A stretch of 64,000 nt of DNA. It comes from JAAYSA01 sp035367155 (GTDB lineage: Bacteria > Bacillota_I > Bacilli_A > RFN20 > CAG-826). The stretch spans positions 1-64,000 of the forward strand of contig DAOSJI010000001.1 in the NCBI GenBank assembly GCA_035367155.1, read 5' to 3'. The position numbers and the translations under genes are program-made. How positions within the stretch are numbered: position 1 is the stretch's first letter; each line of letters begins with the position of its first letter. The notes under the pieces are model-generated. The model was not told the origin of the DNA. It saw only the letters and a list, made by a program, of their open reading frames with translations, and did no database searches. This document shows, in pieces, positions 32,932 to 41,359 of the stretch.

Positions 32932-34072
32932 ATTTAATTACCTTTTTTAGCATGATTAGAGTTTTCTCTTCAATATTTTTTATATAACCAAGTTTATTAA
33001 ATAAGTCTTCATATTCTTTACTTATAATTGCAGAAAGATATAGGGGTCTATTCGCACGGTAGAGTTTATTTTCGATTTCATTAATAAATAATGAGAGATG
33101 TTTTTGGCTAACCTTTGTTTTACTTACAAAAGAAGAAATGAGGTAGGAATTTGGTCCAACATTTGAATATGATAAAGTTGCAACCGGCTTTTCATTTCTA
33201 ACCAAAAGAAATGCATTTTGCAAGTCAAGTGGTTGTTTTGCGTAGTTTTCATTAAGTAAGTCAATGAATTCTTTTGTAGTTTCATTTGTTTTAACGGGTT
33301 TAATATAAATGTTTTTTAGTAAAGGAATCTCAATCTTATCAAACCATAAATCAAATCCATTATCGTTTTCTAACATCCTTTTAAAGTTAGTCCTAGCTTC
33401 TGGATATTTTATGTATATATCATGTAAAAGAATTTTAATGTCTTCGCGGCGTGTTTTCTTTTCATTCGGACACGGATTTTCAAGAAGTGGTAGATTCTCT
33501 TCTTTTTGAACGCGTGAAATTGTACTTTCATCTAGTAATATAAACGGACGAATAAATGTAATCTCTACATTTTCAAGAAACATTTTAGGGGCAAAAGTTG
33601 CAAAGCGAGATCCCCCAATCATATTCATAAATAATGTTTCAAGTGCATCATCAATATGGTGAGCATAAGCAACTTTGTTAGCACCTTCTTTTTTTGCGGT
33701 TTGATTTATTGCAGCTTTTCTCATCCTAGAACAAATTGAACAAGGAAGATGGGGCAACTGTTGTCTATCTTGTTGAATTTGAAGAACTTTATAAATGTCA
33801 GAACTATCAATAATGTGCAATTTGTAGCCCTTTTCTGCAAAATAGGCCTCATATTTACTTGGATTGAAGTTAGGAAAGCCTAAATTCAACATAATTGGAA
33901 TTATTTGGAAGTCTTTTTTTGCAAATTTTTGATATAAAACTAAAGCATGAAAAAGAACAATACTATCTTTACCACCACTGATGCCAATTGCGATTTTATC
34001 GCCATCACTAATGAGGTTATAGAGATTGTCAGCCTTTTTTACACTTGCAAGAGCTTTTCGTATTTGTTTCAA
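32930..34072 (-). CDS. ttcA: TtcA-like tRNA-thiolation ATPase fused to a GNAT-like domain
   Basis: Residues 1 to about 250 are a TtcA-family PP-loop protein: ATP loop SGGKDS (32-37), Cys pair in LPCSICSRMRKAA and a third Cys in ENPCPNEKKTRRED, the three-Cys set that holds a 4Fe-4S cluster in this family. TtcA makes 2-thiocytidine 32 in tRNA. Residues about 255-380 are extra and look like a GNAT fold (FLLVRNEKPVATLSYSN, SYLISSFV, then a helix, PLYLSAII, YEDLFNKLGYI). The start is TTG at 34072, with CGGAG upstream. The gene is divergent from truB, inserted between rbfA and truB. The GNAT reading is inference. Confidence 0.8.
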   Translation of the reverse strand: MKQIRKALASVKKADNLYNLISDGDKIAIGISGGKDSIVLFHALVLYQKFAKKDFQIIPIMLNLGFPNFNPSKYEAYFAEKGYKLHIIDSSDIYKVLQIQQDRQQLPHLPCSICSRMRKAAINQTAKKEGANKVAYAHHIDDALETLFMNMIGGSRFATFAPKMFLENVEITFIRPFILLDESTISRVQKEENLPLLENPCPNEKKTRREDIKILLHDIYIKYPEARTNFKRMLENDNGFDLWFDKIEIPLLKNIYIKPVKTNETTKEFIDLLNENYAKQPLDLQNAFLLVRNEKPVATLSYSNVGPNSYLISSFVSKTKVSQKHLSLFINEIENKLYRANRPLYLSAIISKEYEDLFNKLGYIKNIEEKTLIMLKKVIK

Positions 34073-34097
34073 GTTAGTTTTCTCCGTTATGTTATAT

Positions 34098-34103
34098 TAT
34101 AAT
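34098..34103 (+). promoter_or_regulatory. -10 box of truB in the divergent ttcA-truB region
   Basis: TATAAT at 34098-34103, 14 nt before the truB ATG. The region TTATATTATAATATAA is near-symmetric and can supply a -10 on the minus strand for the ttcA-like gene as well. Confidence 0.5.
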
Positions 34104-34117
34104 ATAAGCGAGAGAAA

Positions 34118-34969
34118 ATGGCGATGAATGGACTAATTTTAATTAATAAAGATAAAGGAATGACAAGCAGGTTAGTTGATAATAAAATTATGCGACATTT
34201 TAAAACTCGTCGCGTTGGTCATCTTGGTACTCTTGATCCTTTTGCAGAAGGTCTTTTAATAATCGCAATTAATGAAGGAACGAAAGTATTACCCTATTTA
34301 GAGGATGATACTAAAACATATATAGCAACTTTTGAGTTAGGTATTGAAACGAGCACTTTAGATAATACAAGTGAAGTAATTAAAAAAATGGAAGTGCCTA
34401 AGTTAACAAAAAGTGAAATTGAAGCCGCTTTAGTAAGCTTTTTAGGCGAAATAGATCAAACCCCTCCCCTAACAAGTGCTATAAAAGTTGATGGAGTACC
34501 ACTTTATCGCTATGCTCATAAAGGAATAAAAAAAGAAGTTCCAAAAAGAAAAGTATATATACATAAAATCCATTTATTAAGTTATGAAGCACCTTTTTTA
34601 GAAATTGAAGTAACGACTGGAAAAGGTACATATATTCGTACATTGGGAAAAGATATTGCATTAAAACTTGGTACTATTGCAACAACTATTAAATTAGTAA
34701 GAACAAAAAACGGACAATTTAAAGTTGAAGATGCTCAAAAGATTGATGATATTAATAACTTAAGAATCATTCCTATTGATAAGGCACTTGGCCATTTAAT
34801 TTTCATTGATGTTAATAAAACACAAAAAGAGGATATTAGAAACGGAAAAACAATCATGTTAGCTAGGCTCGAACCTTTGCTAGTAGCAATATATGAAGAA
34901 AAAGTACTAGCTATATTGGAGAGATCTGGTCCACAACTTTATAAAGTAAAAAGAGGATTTAATTTATGA
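34118..34969 (+). CDS. truB: tRNA pseudouridine-55 synthase
   Basis: TruB isomerises U55 in the T loop of tRNAs. The 283-residue protein has the signature RRVGHLGTLDPFAEGLL with the catalytic Asp, plus KTYIATFELG, QTPPLTSAIKVDGVPLYRYA and GTYIRTLGKDIA. A short PUA-like C terminus follows. ATG 34118 is used; ATG 34124 is an alternative. It ends in TGA overlapping the ribF start (ATGA), so the two are coupled. Confidence 0.95.
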   Translation: MAMNGLILINKDKGMTSRLVDNKIMRHFKTRRVGHLGTLDPFAEGLLIIAINEGTKVLPYLEDDTKTYIATFELGIETSTLDNTSEVIKKMEVPKLTKSEIEAALVSFLGEIDQTPPLTSAIKVDGVPLYRYAHKGIKKEVPKRKVYIHKIHLLSYEAPFLEIEVTTGKGTYIRTLGKDIALKLGTIATTIKLVRTKNGQFKVEDAQKIDDINNLRIIPIDKALGHLIFIDVNKTQKEDIRNGKTIMLARLEPLLVAIYEEKVLAILERSGPQLYKVKRGFNL

Positions 34970-35883
34970 AAATAATATCATTAGATTTAAAAAATATTGA
35001 ACCATTAACAAAAGATACTGCCTTATGTCTTGGTACTTTTGATGGGGTACATTTAGGTCATCAAAAGTTAATTGAAAAAGCAAAAGAATTAACTAAAAAT
35101 ATTGCTGTTATGCTAATTATTCCTCCAATTTCAATGAAGGCGATAGAAACAAACAACTATCCGTTAACTTCTTTGACTGATCGGAAGAACATTTTTAAAA
35201 ATCTTGGTGTGAAGACTCTTATTATTGCTACGTTAAATGATAAGTTTAAAGAGCTTGAACCTAAAGAATTTATTAATCAAGTTTTAAATAAGTTAAAACC
35301 ACATTATGTAATTGTTGGAGAAGATTATCACTTCGGAAAGAAAGCACTTGGAGACGTTAAAACACTTCTTGATGCAAGTAAAGATTTTGAATTATATGCC
35401 GTTTCGCATGTTTTAACAAAAAACGGTTTAAAAGTTTCAACAACATTAATTCGTGAACTTTTAAAAAAAGGTGATTTAGAAGAAGCAACAATACTACTAT
35501 CAAGGCCATATGAAGTAAAAGGTTTTGTTATTAAAGGACATGGACTTGGCAAGAAACTAGGTTATCCAACAGCAAATATTGAACTGCTTTTTAGTTATCA
35601 ATTACCAAAGGACGGTGTATATTTTGTCGAAATAATTCTAAATAATATAAAATGTTATGGGATGGCAAATATTGGTCTAAGGCCTTCGGTCAATCCTCTT
35701 ATTACTCCGCTTCTTGAAGTTCATATCTTTGATTTTAAAGAAGATATTTATAAAGAGGAACTTTCCATTAGATTTTTAAAATATATCCGCGAAGAAACAA
35801 AGCAAGAATCAATGGGAAAATTAATAAAACAATTACAAAAAGACGAAGAAGTATGTCGAAAATTAATTAAAGAAATGAGGTAA
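34966..35883 (+). CDS. ribF: Bifunctional riboflavin kinase / FAD synthetase
   Basis: RibF converts riboflavin to FMN and FAD. The N-terminal adenylyltransferase domain has LGTFDGVHLGHQKLI and VVGEDYHFGKKALGD; the C-terminal kinase domain has YEVKGFVIKGHGLGKKLGYPTANI and YGMANIGLRPS. The length of 305 residues is normal. It overlaps truB by 4 nt and is followed at once by the flavodiiron gene, whose product needs FMN. Confidence 0.95.
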   Translation: MKIISLDLKNIEPLTKDTALCLGTFDGVHLGHQKLIEKAKELTKNIAVMLIIPPISMKAIETNNYPLTSLTDRKNIFKNLGVKTLIIATLNDKFKELEPKEFINQVLNKLKPHYVIVGEDYHFGKKALGDVKTLLDASKDFELYAVSHVLTKNGLKVSTTLIRELLKKGDLEEATILLSRPYEVKGFVIKGHGLGKKLGYPTANIELLFSYQLPKDGVYFVEIILNNIKCYGMANIGLRPSVNPLITPLLEVHIFDFKEDIYKEELSIRFLKYIREETKQESMGKLIKQLQKDEEVCRKLIKEMR

Positions 35884-35888
35884 TGAAT

Positions 35889-37103
35889 ATGGCAACAACT
35901 AAATTACATGAGAATGTTTATTCAATTGGGGTAAAAGATCCAAACCTAAGAGTTTTTGATATCGTAATGAAAACGACACACGGTACAACATATAACTCTT
36001 TTTTGGTTAAAACTAATAACAATAAAACAATAATTATCGACGGAGTTAAAGACGGATTTACTGAAGAATGGCTCGACAACATTAAAGAAATTACTCCTAT
36101 TGATAAAATTGATGTTTTAATCGTAAATCATACTGAACCAGACCATAGTGGTTCAATTGAAGAACTACTCAAACTTAACTCAAATATCGAAGTTTATGGT
36201 TCGTTTTTAGCTATGGCGAATCTTGAAAATATCGTTAATATGCAATTTAAGAAAAATGTTGTTAAAGATCAAGATGTCGTTAAGTTTGATGACGTAACAC
36301 TAAGATTTCTTATCGTACCTAATGTGCATTGGCCAGATACTATTATTACGTTTTACGAAGAAAGAGGAATTGCTTTTACCTGCGATTTTTTAGGTGAACA
36401 TTTATGTAGCGATGCTCTCCTTCTTAGTGAGTTAAAAACCAAAGAAAATTATGATTATGCTTTCCAATATTATTATGATTCGATTATGAGTCCTTTTAAA
36501 AGAGAAACTCGAGAAGCACTAAGAAAGTTTACTGAACTTAATGTAAGGCAAGCCTTCCCTTCACATGGCCCATTAATTGATCAACCAAGCGATGTGTTAA
36601 AGGCTGTTAGAAAATACTCAACTTGGGCAATTACAAAAAGGAGAATTCGCCCTAAAATTACTATTGTTTATGTATCAAGCTATGGTTATACAGAAAAGAT
36701 AGTAGAAGCGTTTAAAAATTATATTAACCGGCAAAATGTAGACTTATTTGTCTATGATATGCAGATTAGTCGTCTAAATGACGTCTTAGATGATATCGAA
36801 AATAGTGATGCTTTTATTGTTGGTTCACCAACATTTGTCGGTGATGCTCTTAAAGTAATATATGATGTTCTAAACTCCCTTAATCCTTTCATGGTTCAAG
36901 GTAAATATATGACTGCTTTTGGAAGTTATGGCTGGAGTGGAGAAGCTGTAGGTAACTTACTTGTTAGAGCAAAGCAACTTCGGATGAAAGTTGTTGATGA
37001 GGGTTTAAAAATTCGCTTAAAACCAAGTGAAGCTGAATTAGAAAAAGCAACTGAATTTATTAAAGAATTCGTCAAAGTTGTTAAAGATAATTTCCATATC
37101 TAA
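35889..37103 (+). CDS. fprA: Flavodiiron protein (A-type flavoprotein, O2/NO reductase)
   Basis: This 404-residue soluble enzyme of anaerobes reduces O2 to water or NO to N2O. The N-terminal metallo-beta-lactamase-like domain keeps the di-iron ligands: NHTEPDHSGSIEEL (HxExDH), VHWPDTI, TCDFLGEHLC and FPSHGPLI. The C-terminal flavodoxin domain begins at about 255 (ITIVYVSSYGYTEKIVEAF) with FMN contacts SPTFVGD and GSYGWSGEA. No rubredoxin is fused. The start at 35889 is preferred over 35883 because GAGG (35877-35880) is 8 nt from it and only 2 nt from the other. It probably shares the truB-ribF transcript. Confidence 0.93.
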   Translation: MATTKLHENVYSIGVKDPNLRVFDIVMKTTHGTTYNSFLVKTNNNKTIIIDGVKDGFTEEWLDNIKEITPIDKIDVLIVNHTEPDHSGSIEELLKLNSNIEVYGSFLAMANLENIVNMQFKKNVVKDQDVVKFDDVTLRFLIVPNVHWPDTIITFYEERGIAFTCDFLGEHLCSDALLLSELKTKENYDYAFQYYYDSIMSPFKRETREALRKFTELNVRQAFPSHGPLIDQPSDVLKAVRKYSTWAITKRRIRPKITIVYVSSYGYTEKIVEAFKNYINRQNVDLFVYDMQISRLNDVLDDIENSDAFIVGSPTFVGDALKVIYDVLNSLNPFMVQGKYMTAFGSYGWSGEAVGNLLVRAKQLRMKVVDEGLKIRLKPSEAELEKATEFIKEFVKVVKDNFHI

Positions 37104-37127
37104 AAATAGCGAATTTTTATATATTTA

Positions 37128-37157
37128 ACTTGCTTATAAGCAAGTGAATGATATAAT
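37128..37157 (+). promoter_or_regulatory. rpsO promoter overlapped by an 18-bp perfect palindrome
   Basis: TTGCTT (37130-37135), a 16-nt spacer and TATAAT (37152-37157). The palindrome ACTTGCTTATAAGCAAGT (37128-37145) is perfect over 18 bp and covers the -35, so a dimeric regulator could bind there. It is not followed by a U tract. Confidence 0.55.
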
Positions 37158-37167
37158 AACAAAGGCG

Positions 37168-37214
37168 ACTTATTCGCTGCTAATCGAATCCTCAACGTTT
37201 AGCGATGAATAAGT
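37168..37214 (+). promoter_or_regulatory. Structured rpsO leader, probable S15 autoregulatory element
   Basis: ACTTATTC (37168-37175) pairs with GAATAAGT (37207-37214), and GCTAA (37179-37183) with TTAGC (37199-37203), separated by a GCT/GAT internal loop; the hairpin ends about 25 nt before the rpsO start. S15 represses its own mRNA through leader structures in several bacteria; the match here is structural, not proven. Confidence 0.55.
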
Positions 37215-37239
37215 TATGAATTAAAAGGAGGAAACAAAT

Positions 37240-37509
37240 ATGGCATTATCAAAAGAACGCATTGCTGAAATCGTTAAAGAATTTGGTAAAAACGAAAAAG
37301 ACACGGGTTCAACTGAAGTTCAAGTTGCACTCTTAACTGAACAAATCCGTGACTTAACCGCTCACATGAAAGTTCATAAACATGACTATCATAGTCAACG
37401 CGGTCTATTAAAAATGGTCGGACATCGTCGTAGTCTATTAGATTATCTTAGTCGTACTGACCGTGAAACGTACTTAGCATTAATCGAAAAACTAGGCTTA
37501 CGTAAATAA
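37240..37509 (+). CDS. rpsO: 30S ribosomal protein S15 (uS15)
   Basis: This 89-residue protein binds the central domain of 16S rRNA. The family core is clear (FGKNEKDTGSTEVQVALLTEQIRDLTAHMK, HDYHSQRGLLKMVGHRRSLLDYL). A strong AAAGGAGG ribosome binding site precedes it. It is followed by its own terminator and then pnp, the usual rpsO-pnp order. Confidence 0.97.
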   Translation: MALSKERIAEIVKEFGKNEKDTGSTEVQVALLTEQIRDLTAHMKVHKHDYHSQRGLLKMVGHRRSLLDYLSRTDRETYLALIEKLGLRK

Positions 37510-37513
37510 GATT

Positions 37514-37545
37514 GGAAACTGTCAATTGCGACAGTTTTCCTTTTT
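37514..37545 (+). terminator. Terminator/stem-loop between rpsO and pnp
   Basis: Stem GGAAACTGTC / GACAGTTTTCC with one bulged T, loop AATTGC, then TTTTT. Confidence 0.85.
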
Positions 37546-37579
37546 AGGAAAATATAATATACGAGAAAAGAGGTAAAAA

Positions 37580-39784
37580 ATGGCAAAAAAAGTATATGAA
37601 CGCGACTTTTATGGCAAGAAACTTAGTATTGAAGTTGGTGAACTTGCCAAACAATCCGATGGTGCAGTTTTAGTTAGATTAAATGATACAGCTGTTTTAG
37701 TTACTGCAGTTGCAGGTTCTGCTCCAAAAGATTTAGATTATTTTCCACTTACTGTTTCATATAGCGAAAAACTATATGCAGTTGGTAAAATTCCAGGATC
37801 GTTCCTACGTCGCGAAGGTCGTGAAGGCGAACACGCTACCTTAACTGGTCGATTAATTGACCGTCCAATGCGCCCCCTATTTCCAGATGGATTTAGAAAT
37901 GAAGTACAAATTATTAATACCGTTTTAAGCGTTGATTTAGACGCAACACCTGAAATGAGTTCCATGCTTGGTGCATCGCTTGCAGTTTCAATTAGTGATA
38001 TCCCATTTGATGGTCCAGTCGCTGGTGTTTATGTTGGTCGTGTTGATGGTAAGTTAATTATTAACCCAACAATAGAAGAAAAAGAAAAAAGTGATATTGA
38101 TTTAGCAGTAGCAGGCACTAAATATGCTATTAACATGGTTGAAGCTGGTGCGGCTGAAGTTACTGAAGAAGATATACTAGATGCTCTTCTTTTTGGTCAT
38201 GAAGCAATTAAAGAACTTTGTGAATTCCAAGAAGAAATTATTAAAGAAGTAGGAGTACCAAAACGTGAATTCCAACTCTTTGTTCCAGATGAAGAAGTTG
38301 TTAAAGAATGTAATGACCTCTTTAACGAAAAATTAAAAGCTGCAATTAGTGTTTTTGATAAACTTGAACGAGAAGCTGCAATTAGTGCAGTTAAAGAAGA
38401 ACTCGTTGCACATTTTAGCGAAAAAGAATATGAATCGGAAGCACTTAAAAATAAAACTATTGAAGATGTTAAAAATATTCATGAACAAATGGTGGCAGAT
38501 GAAATTAGACGATTAATCACTGAAGAAAAGATTCGTCCAGATGGAAGAAAAGTTGATGAAATTCGTCTCCTTGATTGTCAAGTTGATCTACTCCCAAGAG
38601 TTCATGGCAGTGCACTTTTTACAAGAGGACAAACTCAAGTATTATCAACAGTAACGCTAGGTCCGAAAAGCGCCTCGCAAATTATTGAAAATTTAACTGA
38701 CGAAGAAGAAAAACGCTTCATGCATCACTACAATTTCCCACCATTCTCGGTTGGCGATATTAAAAAAGTCGGTGGACCTGGACGTCGTGAAATTGGTCAT
38801 GGTGCTTTAGGTGAACGTGCCCTAAGTTATGTAATTCCAAGTGAAGAAGAATTCCCTTATACTATTCGCTGCGTTAGTGAAGTTTTAGAAAGTAATGGCT
38901 CAAGTTCGCAGGCATCTATATGTGCTAGTAGTATGGCCCTTATGGCAGCTGGTGTTCCAATTAAAGATATGGTAACAGGTATTGCCATGGGTCTAATTAC
39001 AAGTGGGCCGCTTGATGGAAAGCATCCATATACCATCCTAACTGATATTCAAGGTTTAGAAGATCACTTCGGTGATATGGACTTTAAAGTTGCTGGTACA
39101 AGTAAAGGTATTACCGCTTTACAAATGGATATTAAAGTTAAAGGTGTTAGCAAAGAAGTACTCCATGAAGCTCTAATGCAGGCCCTTAAAGCCCGTAATG
39201 AAATCCGTGCAGCTCAACTTGCTGCAATTGCAGAACCAAGAGAAGATGTTAGCAAGTGGGCTCCAAAGATGGATACCATGACTGTACCAGTTGATAAAAT
39301 CCGTGAAGTTATCGGAACCGGCGGAAAAGTTATTAATAAAATCATTGAAGAATGTGATGATGTCAAAATCGATATTACTGATGATGGACATGTCGCAATT
39401 TATCATATGGATCGCGAGATGATCAATAAGGCCAAAACTCAAATCGAGAATATAATTCGCGAAGCTAAAATCGGTGAAGTTTTCGAGGGCGAAATCGTTC
39501 GTATCGAACCATATGGCGTTTTCGTAAATCTATTTGGTGAAGTTGATGGACTATGTCACGTATCAAGTCTTGCCTGGCATTATGTCGAAGATCCAAGCAA
39601 AATCTATCAACTTGGTGATAAATTAAAAGTTAAAGTTATCGAAATTGATGAAAAAGGCAAAGTCAAAGTTAGTCATCGTGAGTTTTTAGAAAAACCAGAA
39701 GATTACGAAGAACGTCCAAAACGTCAATTTAATAAAGATAATAACAAACGCCCAAGGCGTGATGAGAAACGTAATCGACGATAA
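37580..39784 (+). CDS. pnp: Polynucleotide phosphorylase
   Basis: PNPase is a phosphorolytic 3'-5' exoribonuclease that acts as a trimer. The 734 residues comprise two RNase PH-like domains (the second with EIRLLDCQVDLLPRVHGSALFTRGQTQVLSTVTLG), a KH domain (MDTMTVPVDKIREVIGTGGKVINKI) and an S1 domain (GEVFEGEIVRIEPYGVFVNL), then a short basic tail (RPKRQFNKDNNKRPRRDEK). TATAAT (37553-37558) and AGAGGT precede the start, so pnp also has its own promoter after the rpsO terminator. Confidence 0.97.
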   Translation: MAKKVYERDFYGKKLSIEVGELAKQSDGAVLVRLNDTAVLVTAVAGSAPKDLDYFPLTVSYSEKLYAVGKIPGSFLRREGREGEHATLTGRLIDRPMRPLFPDGFRNEVQIINTVLSVDLDATPEMSSMLGASLAVSISDIPFDGPVAGVYVGRVDGKLIINPTIEEKEKSDIDLAVAGTKYAINMVEAGAAEVTEEDILDALLFGHEAIKELCEFQEEIIKEVGVPKREFQLFVPDEEVVKECNDLFNEKLKAAISVFDKLEREAAISAVKEELVAHFSEKEYESEALKNKTIEDVKNIHEQMVADEIRRLITEEKIRPDGRKVDEIRLLDCQVDLLPRVHGSALFTRGQTQVLSTVTLGPKSASQIIENLTDEEEKRFMHHYNFPPFSVGDIKKVGGPGRREIGHGALGERALSYVIPSEEEFPYTIRCVSEVLESNGSSSQASICASSMALMAAGVPIKDMVTGIAMGLITSGPLDGKHPYTILTDIQGLEDHFGDMDFKVAGTSKGITALQMDIKVKGVSKEVLHEALMQALKARNEIRAAQLAAIAEPREDVSKWAPKMDTMTVPVDKIREVIGTGGKVINKIIEECDDVKIDITDDGHVAIYHMDREMINKAKTQIENIIREAKIGEVFEGEIVRIEPYGVFVNLFGEVDGLCHVSSLAWHYVEDPSKIYQLGDKLKVKVIEIDEKGKVKVSHREFLEKPEDYEERPKRQFNKDNNKRPRRDEKRNRR

Positions 39785-39791
39785 AATAACT

Positions 39792-39823
39792 AAAAGCACC
39801 TTCGAAAATGGAAGGTGCTTTTT
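39792..39823 (+). terminator. pnp terminator
   Basis: A 12-bp stem AAAAGCACCTTC / GAAGGTGCTTTT with a 7-nt loop, ending in a T run. Confidence 0.93.
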
Positions 39824-39925
39824 CTTTTTAATGCTTAATTTAGTAAAAAAACAACAAATTAGATAAAAAAGAGTGAAAACATTAAACAAATGCTCTCATT
39901 TTATGTATAATTTATTTGTAGAATT

Positions 39926-41359
39926 ATGAAAGACGTTATTATAATTGGCGCTGGCGTAATCGGCGGTTTAATTGCAAGAGAATTGAGTCGTTATGAAGTT
40001 TCTTTTTTAATTGTGGATAAAGAAAATGATGTTGCTAATGGAACAACAATGGCTAACTCTGCTATTGTTCATAGCGGTTACGACCCAATACCTAATAGCA
40101 AAAAAGCATATTTTAACCGTAAGAGTGTACCGCTTTTTCCAAAACTTTGTGAACAATTAGATGTAGAACTTGATAACATTGGTTCTTTAACAGTAGCACT
40201 CTATGAAGAACAATTACCTCTTTTAGATAGTCTAGTAAAAAGAGCAAAAGAAAATGACGTTGAAGTTAAACTATTAAATAAAGAAGAAGTATTAGCGATA
40301 GAACCTAACTTAAATCCTGAAGTTTTAGCAGCTCTATATGCTAAGGATGCTGGTATTGTTAATCCTTTTCAATTAACTGTTCATGCGATTGAAAACGCTC
40401 TAGATAACGGCGGCGAACTTCTTTTAAATGCTGAAGTTCTAAAAATTAACAAAAAAGAAGGTCATTATGAAGTTGTTACTAGTAAAGGAATTCACTTAGC
40501 AAAAGTAGTAGTTAATGCAGCTGGCGTTCATTCTGATGATATCGCTAAAATGGTAGGAGATAATAGTTTTGAAATTACTCCAAGAAAAGGATCTTATTTT
40601 GTTATTGATAAATTGGCAGAACCACTAGTTAATCACGTTGTTTTTCCGCTTCCAAAAGGAGGTAGTAAAGGTATTTTAGTAACTCCTACAACAGCAGGAA
40701 ATATTCTTATTGGTCCAACAAGTGAATATAGTAGCGATAAAACTGATATTGGAACAGATGCGCCAACGCTAAATAAAATAAGAGAAAGTGCTCTTACTTT
40801 AGTTCCTTCAATTCCTTTTAATAAAACGATTAGAACTTTTAGTGGCCTAAGAGCAACTCCAAATACAGGTGACTTTATTATTGAAGAAAGTAAAGTTGCA
40901 CCTAACTTTATAAATGTAGCAGGAATTGAATCGCCTGGTTTAGCCTCAGCGCCTTATATAGGTATATATGTAGTAGAAGAGTTAATTGGAAAATTACTCC
41001 CCTTAAAAGAAAAGAAAAATTTTAATCCGAAAATTAAAAAGTATACTAAACCCAAATTATTAAATGAGGCCGAAATTGCAGAGTTACATAAAAAAGACCC
41101 ACGTTTTGCAAGGATGATTTGTAACTGTGAACAAGTTTCAGAAGGTGAAATAATTGAAATTTTATCTAGAAGTGTTCCAGTTAATAGCATTAAAGCTGTT
41201 AAAAAAAGACTTCGGGCAGGCTTTGGAAAATGTCAAGGTGGATTTTGTCAAATTCATGTTATGAAAGTAATGGCGGATTTCTATAAAGTACCTTTATCAA
41301 AAATTGTTTTTGATGAAGAAGATAGTTATATTGTTTTGGATGATAAAGATGAAAGATAA
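39926..41359 (+). CDS. FAD-dependent oxidoreductase, GlpA/LhgO-like, with BFD-type [2Fe-2S] domain
   Basis: This 477-residue protein has an N-terminal DAO-type FAD fold (VIIIGAGVIGGLIARELSRYEV, then ANSAIVHSGYDP) and a BFD-like iron-sulfur domain at about 390-445 (ICNCEQVSEGEIIEIL, then RAGFGKCQGGFC). This is the layout of anaerobic glycerol-3-phosphate dehydrogenase subunit A and of related 2-hydroxyacid oxidases; the substrate cannot be fixed from sequence alone. A TATAAT at 39906-39911 lies 15 nt before the ATG, leaving almost no leader. The next two genes overlap it in series and form a conserved three-gene set. Confidence 0.85.
   Translation: MKDVIIIGAGVIGGLIARELSRYEVSFLIVDKENDVANGTTMANSAIVHSGYDPIPNSKKAYFNRKSVPLFPKLCEQLDVELDNIGSLTVALYEEQLPLLDSLVKRAKENDVEVKLLNKEEVLAIEPNLNPEVLAALYAKDAGIVNPFQLTVHAIENALDNGGELLLNAEVLKINKKEGHYEVVTSKGIHLAKVVVNAAGVHSDDIAKMVGDNSFEITPRKGSYFVIDKLAEPLVNHVVFPLPKGGSKGILVTPTTAGNILIGPTSEYSSDKTDIGTDAPTLNKIRESALTLVPSIPFNKTIRTFSGLRATPNTGDFIIEESKVAPNFINVAGIESPGLASAPYIGIYVVEELIGKLLPLKEKKNFNPKIKKYTKPKLLNEAEIAELHKKDPRFARMICNCEQVSEGEIIEILSRSVPVNSIKAVKKRLRAGFGKCQGGFCQIHVMKVMADFYKVPLSKIVFDEEDSYIVLDDKDER

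Noticed and set aside
30246..34969. Mycoplasma-type code with TGA as Trp
   Set aside because: TGA ends ylxQ and truB at the expected positions, and conserved Trp residues across the window are encoded by TGG.
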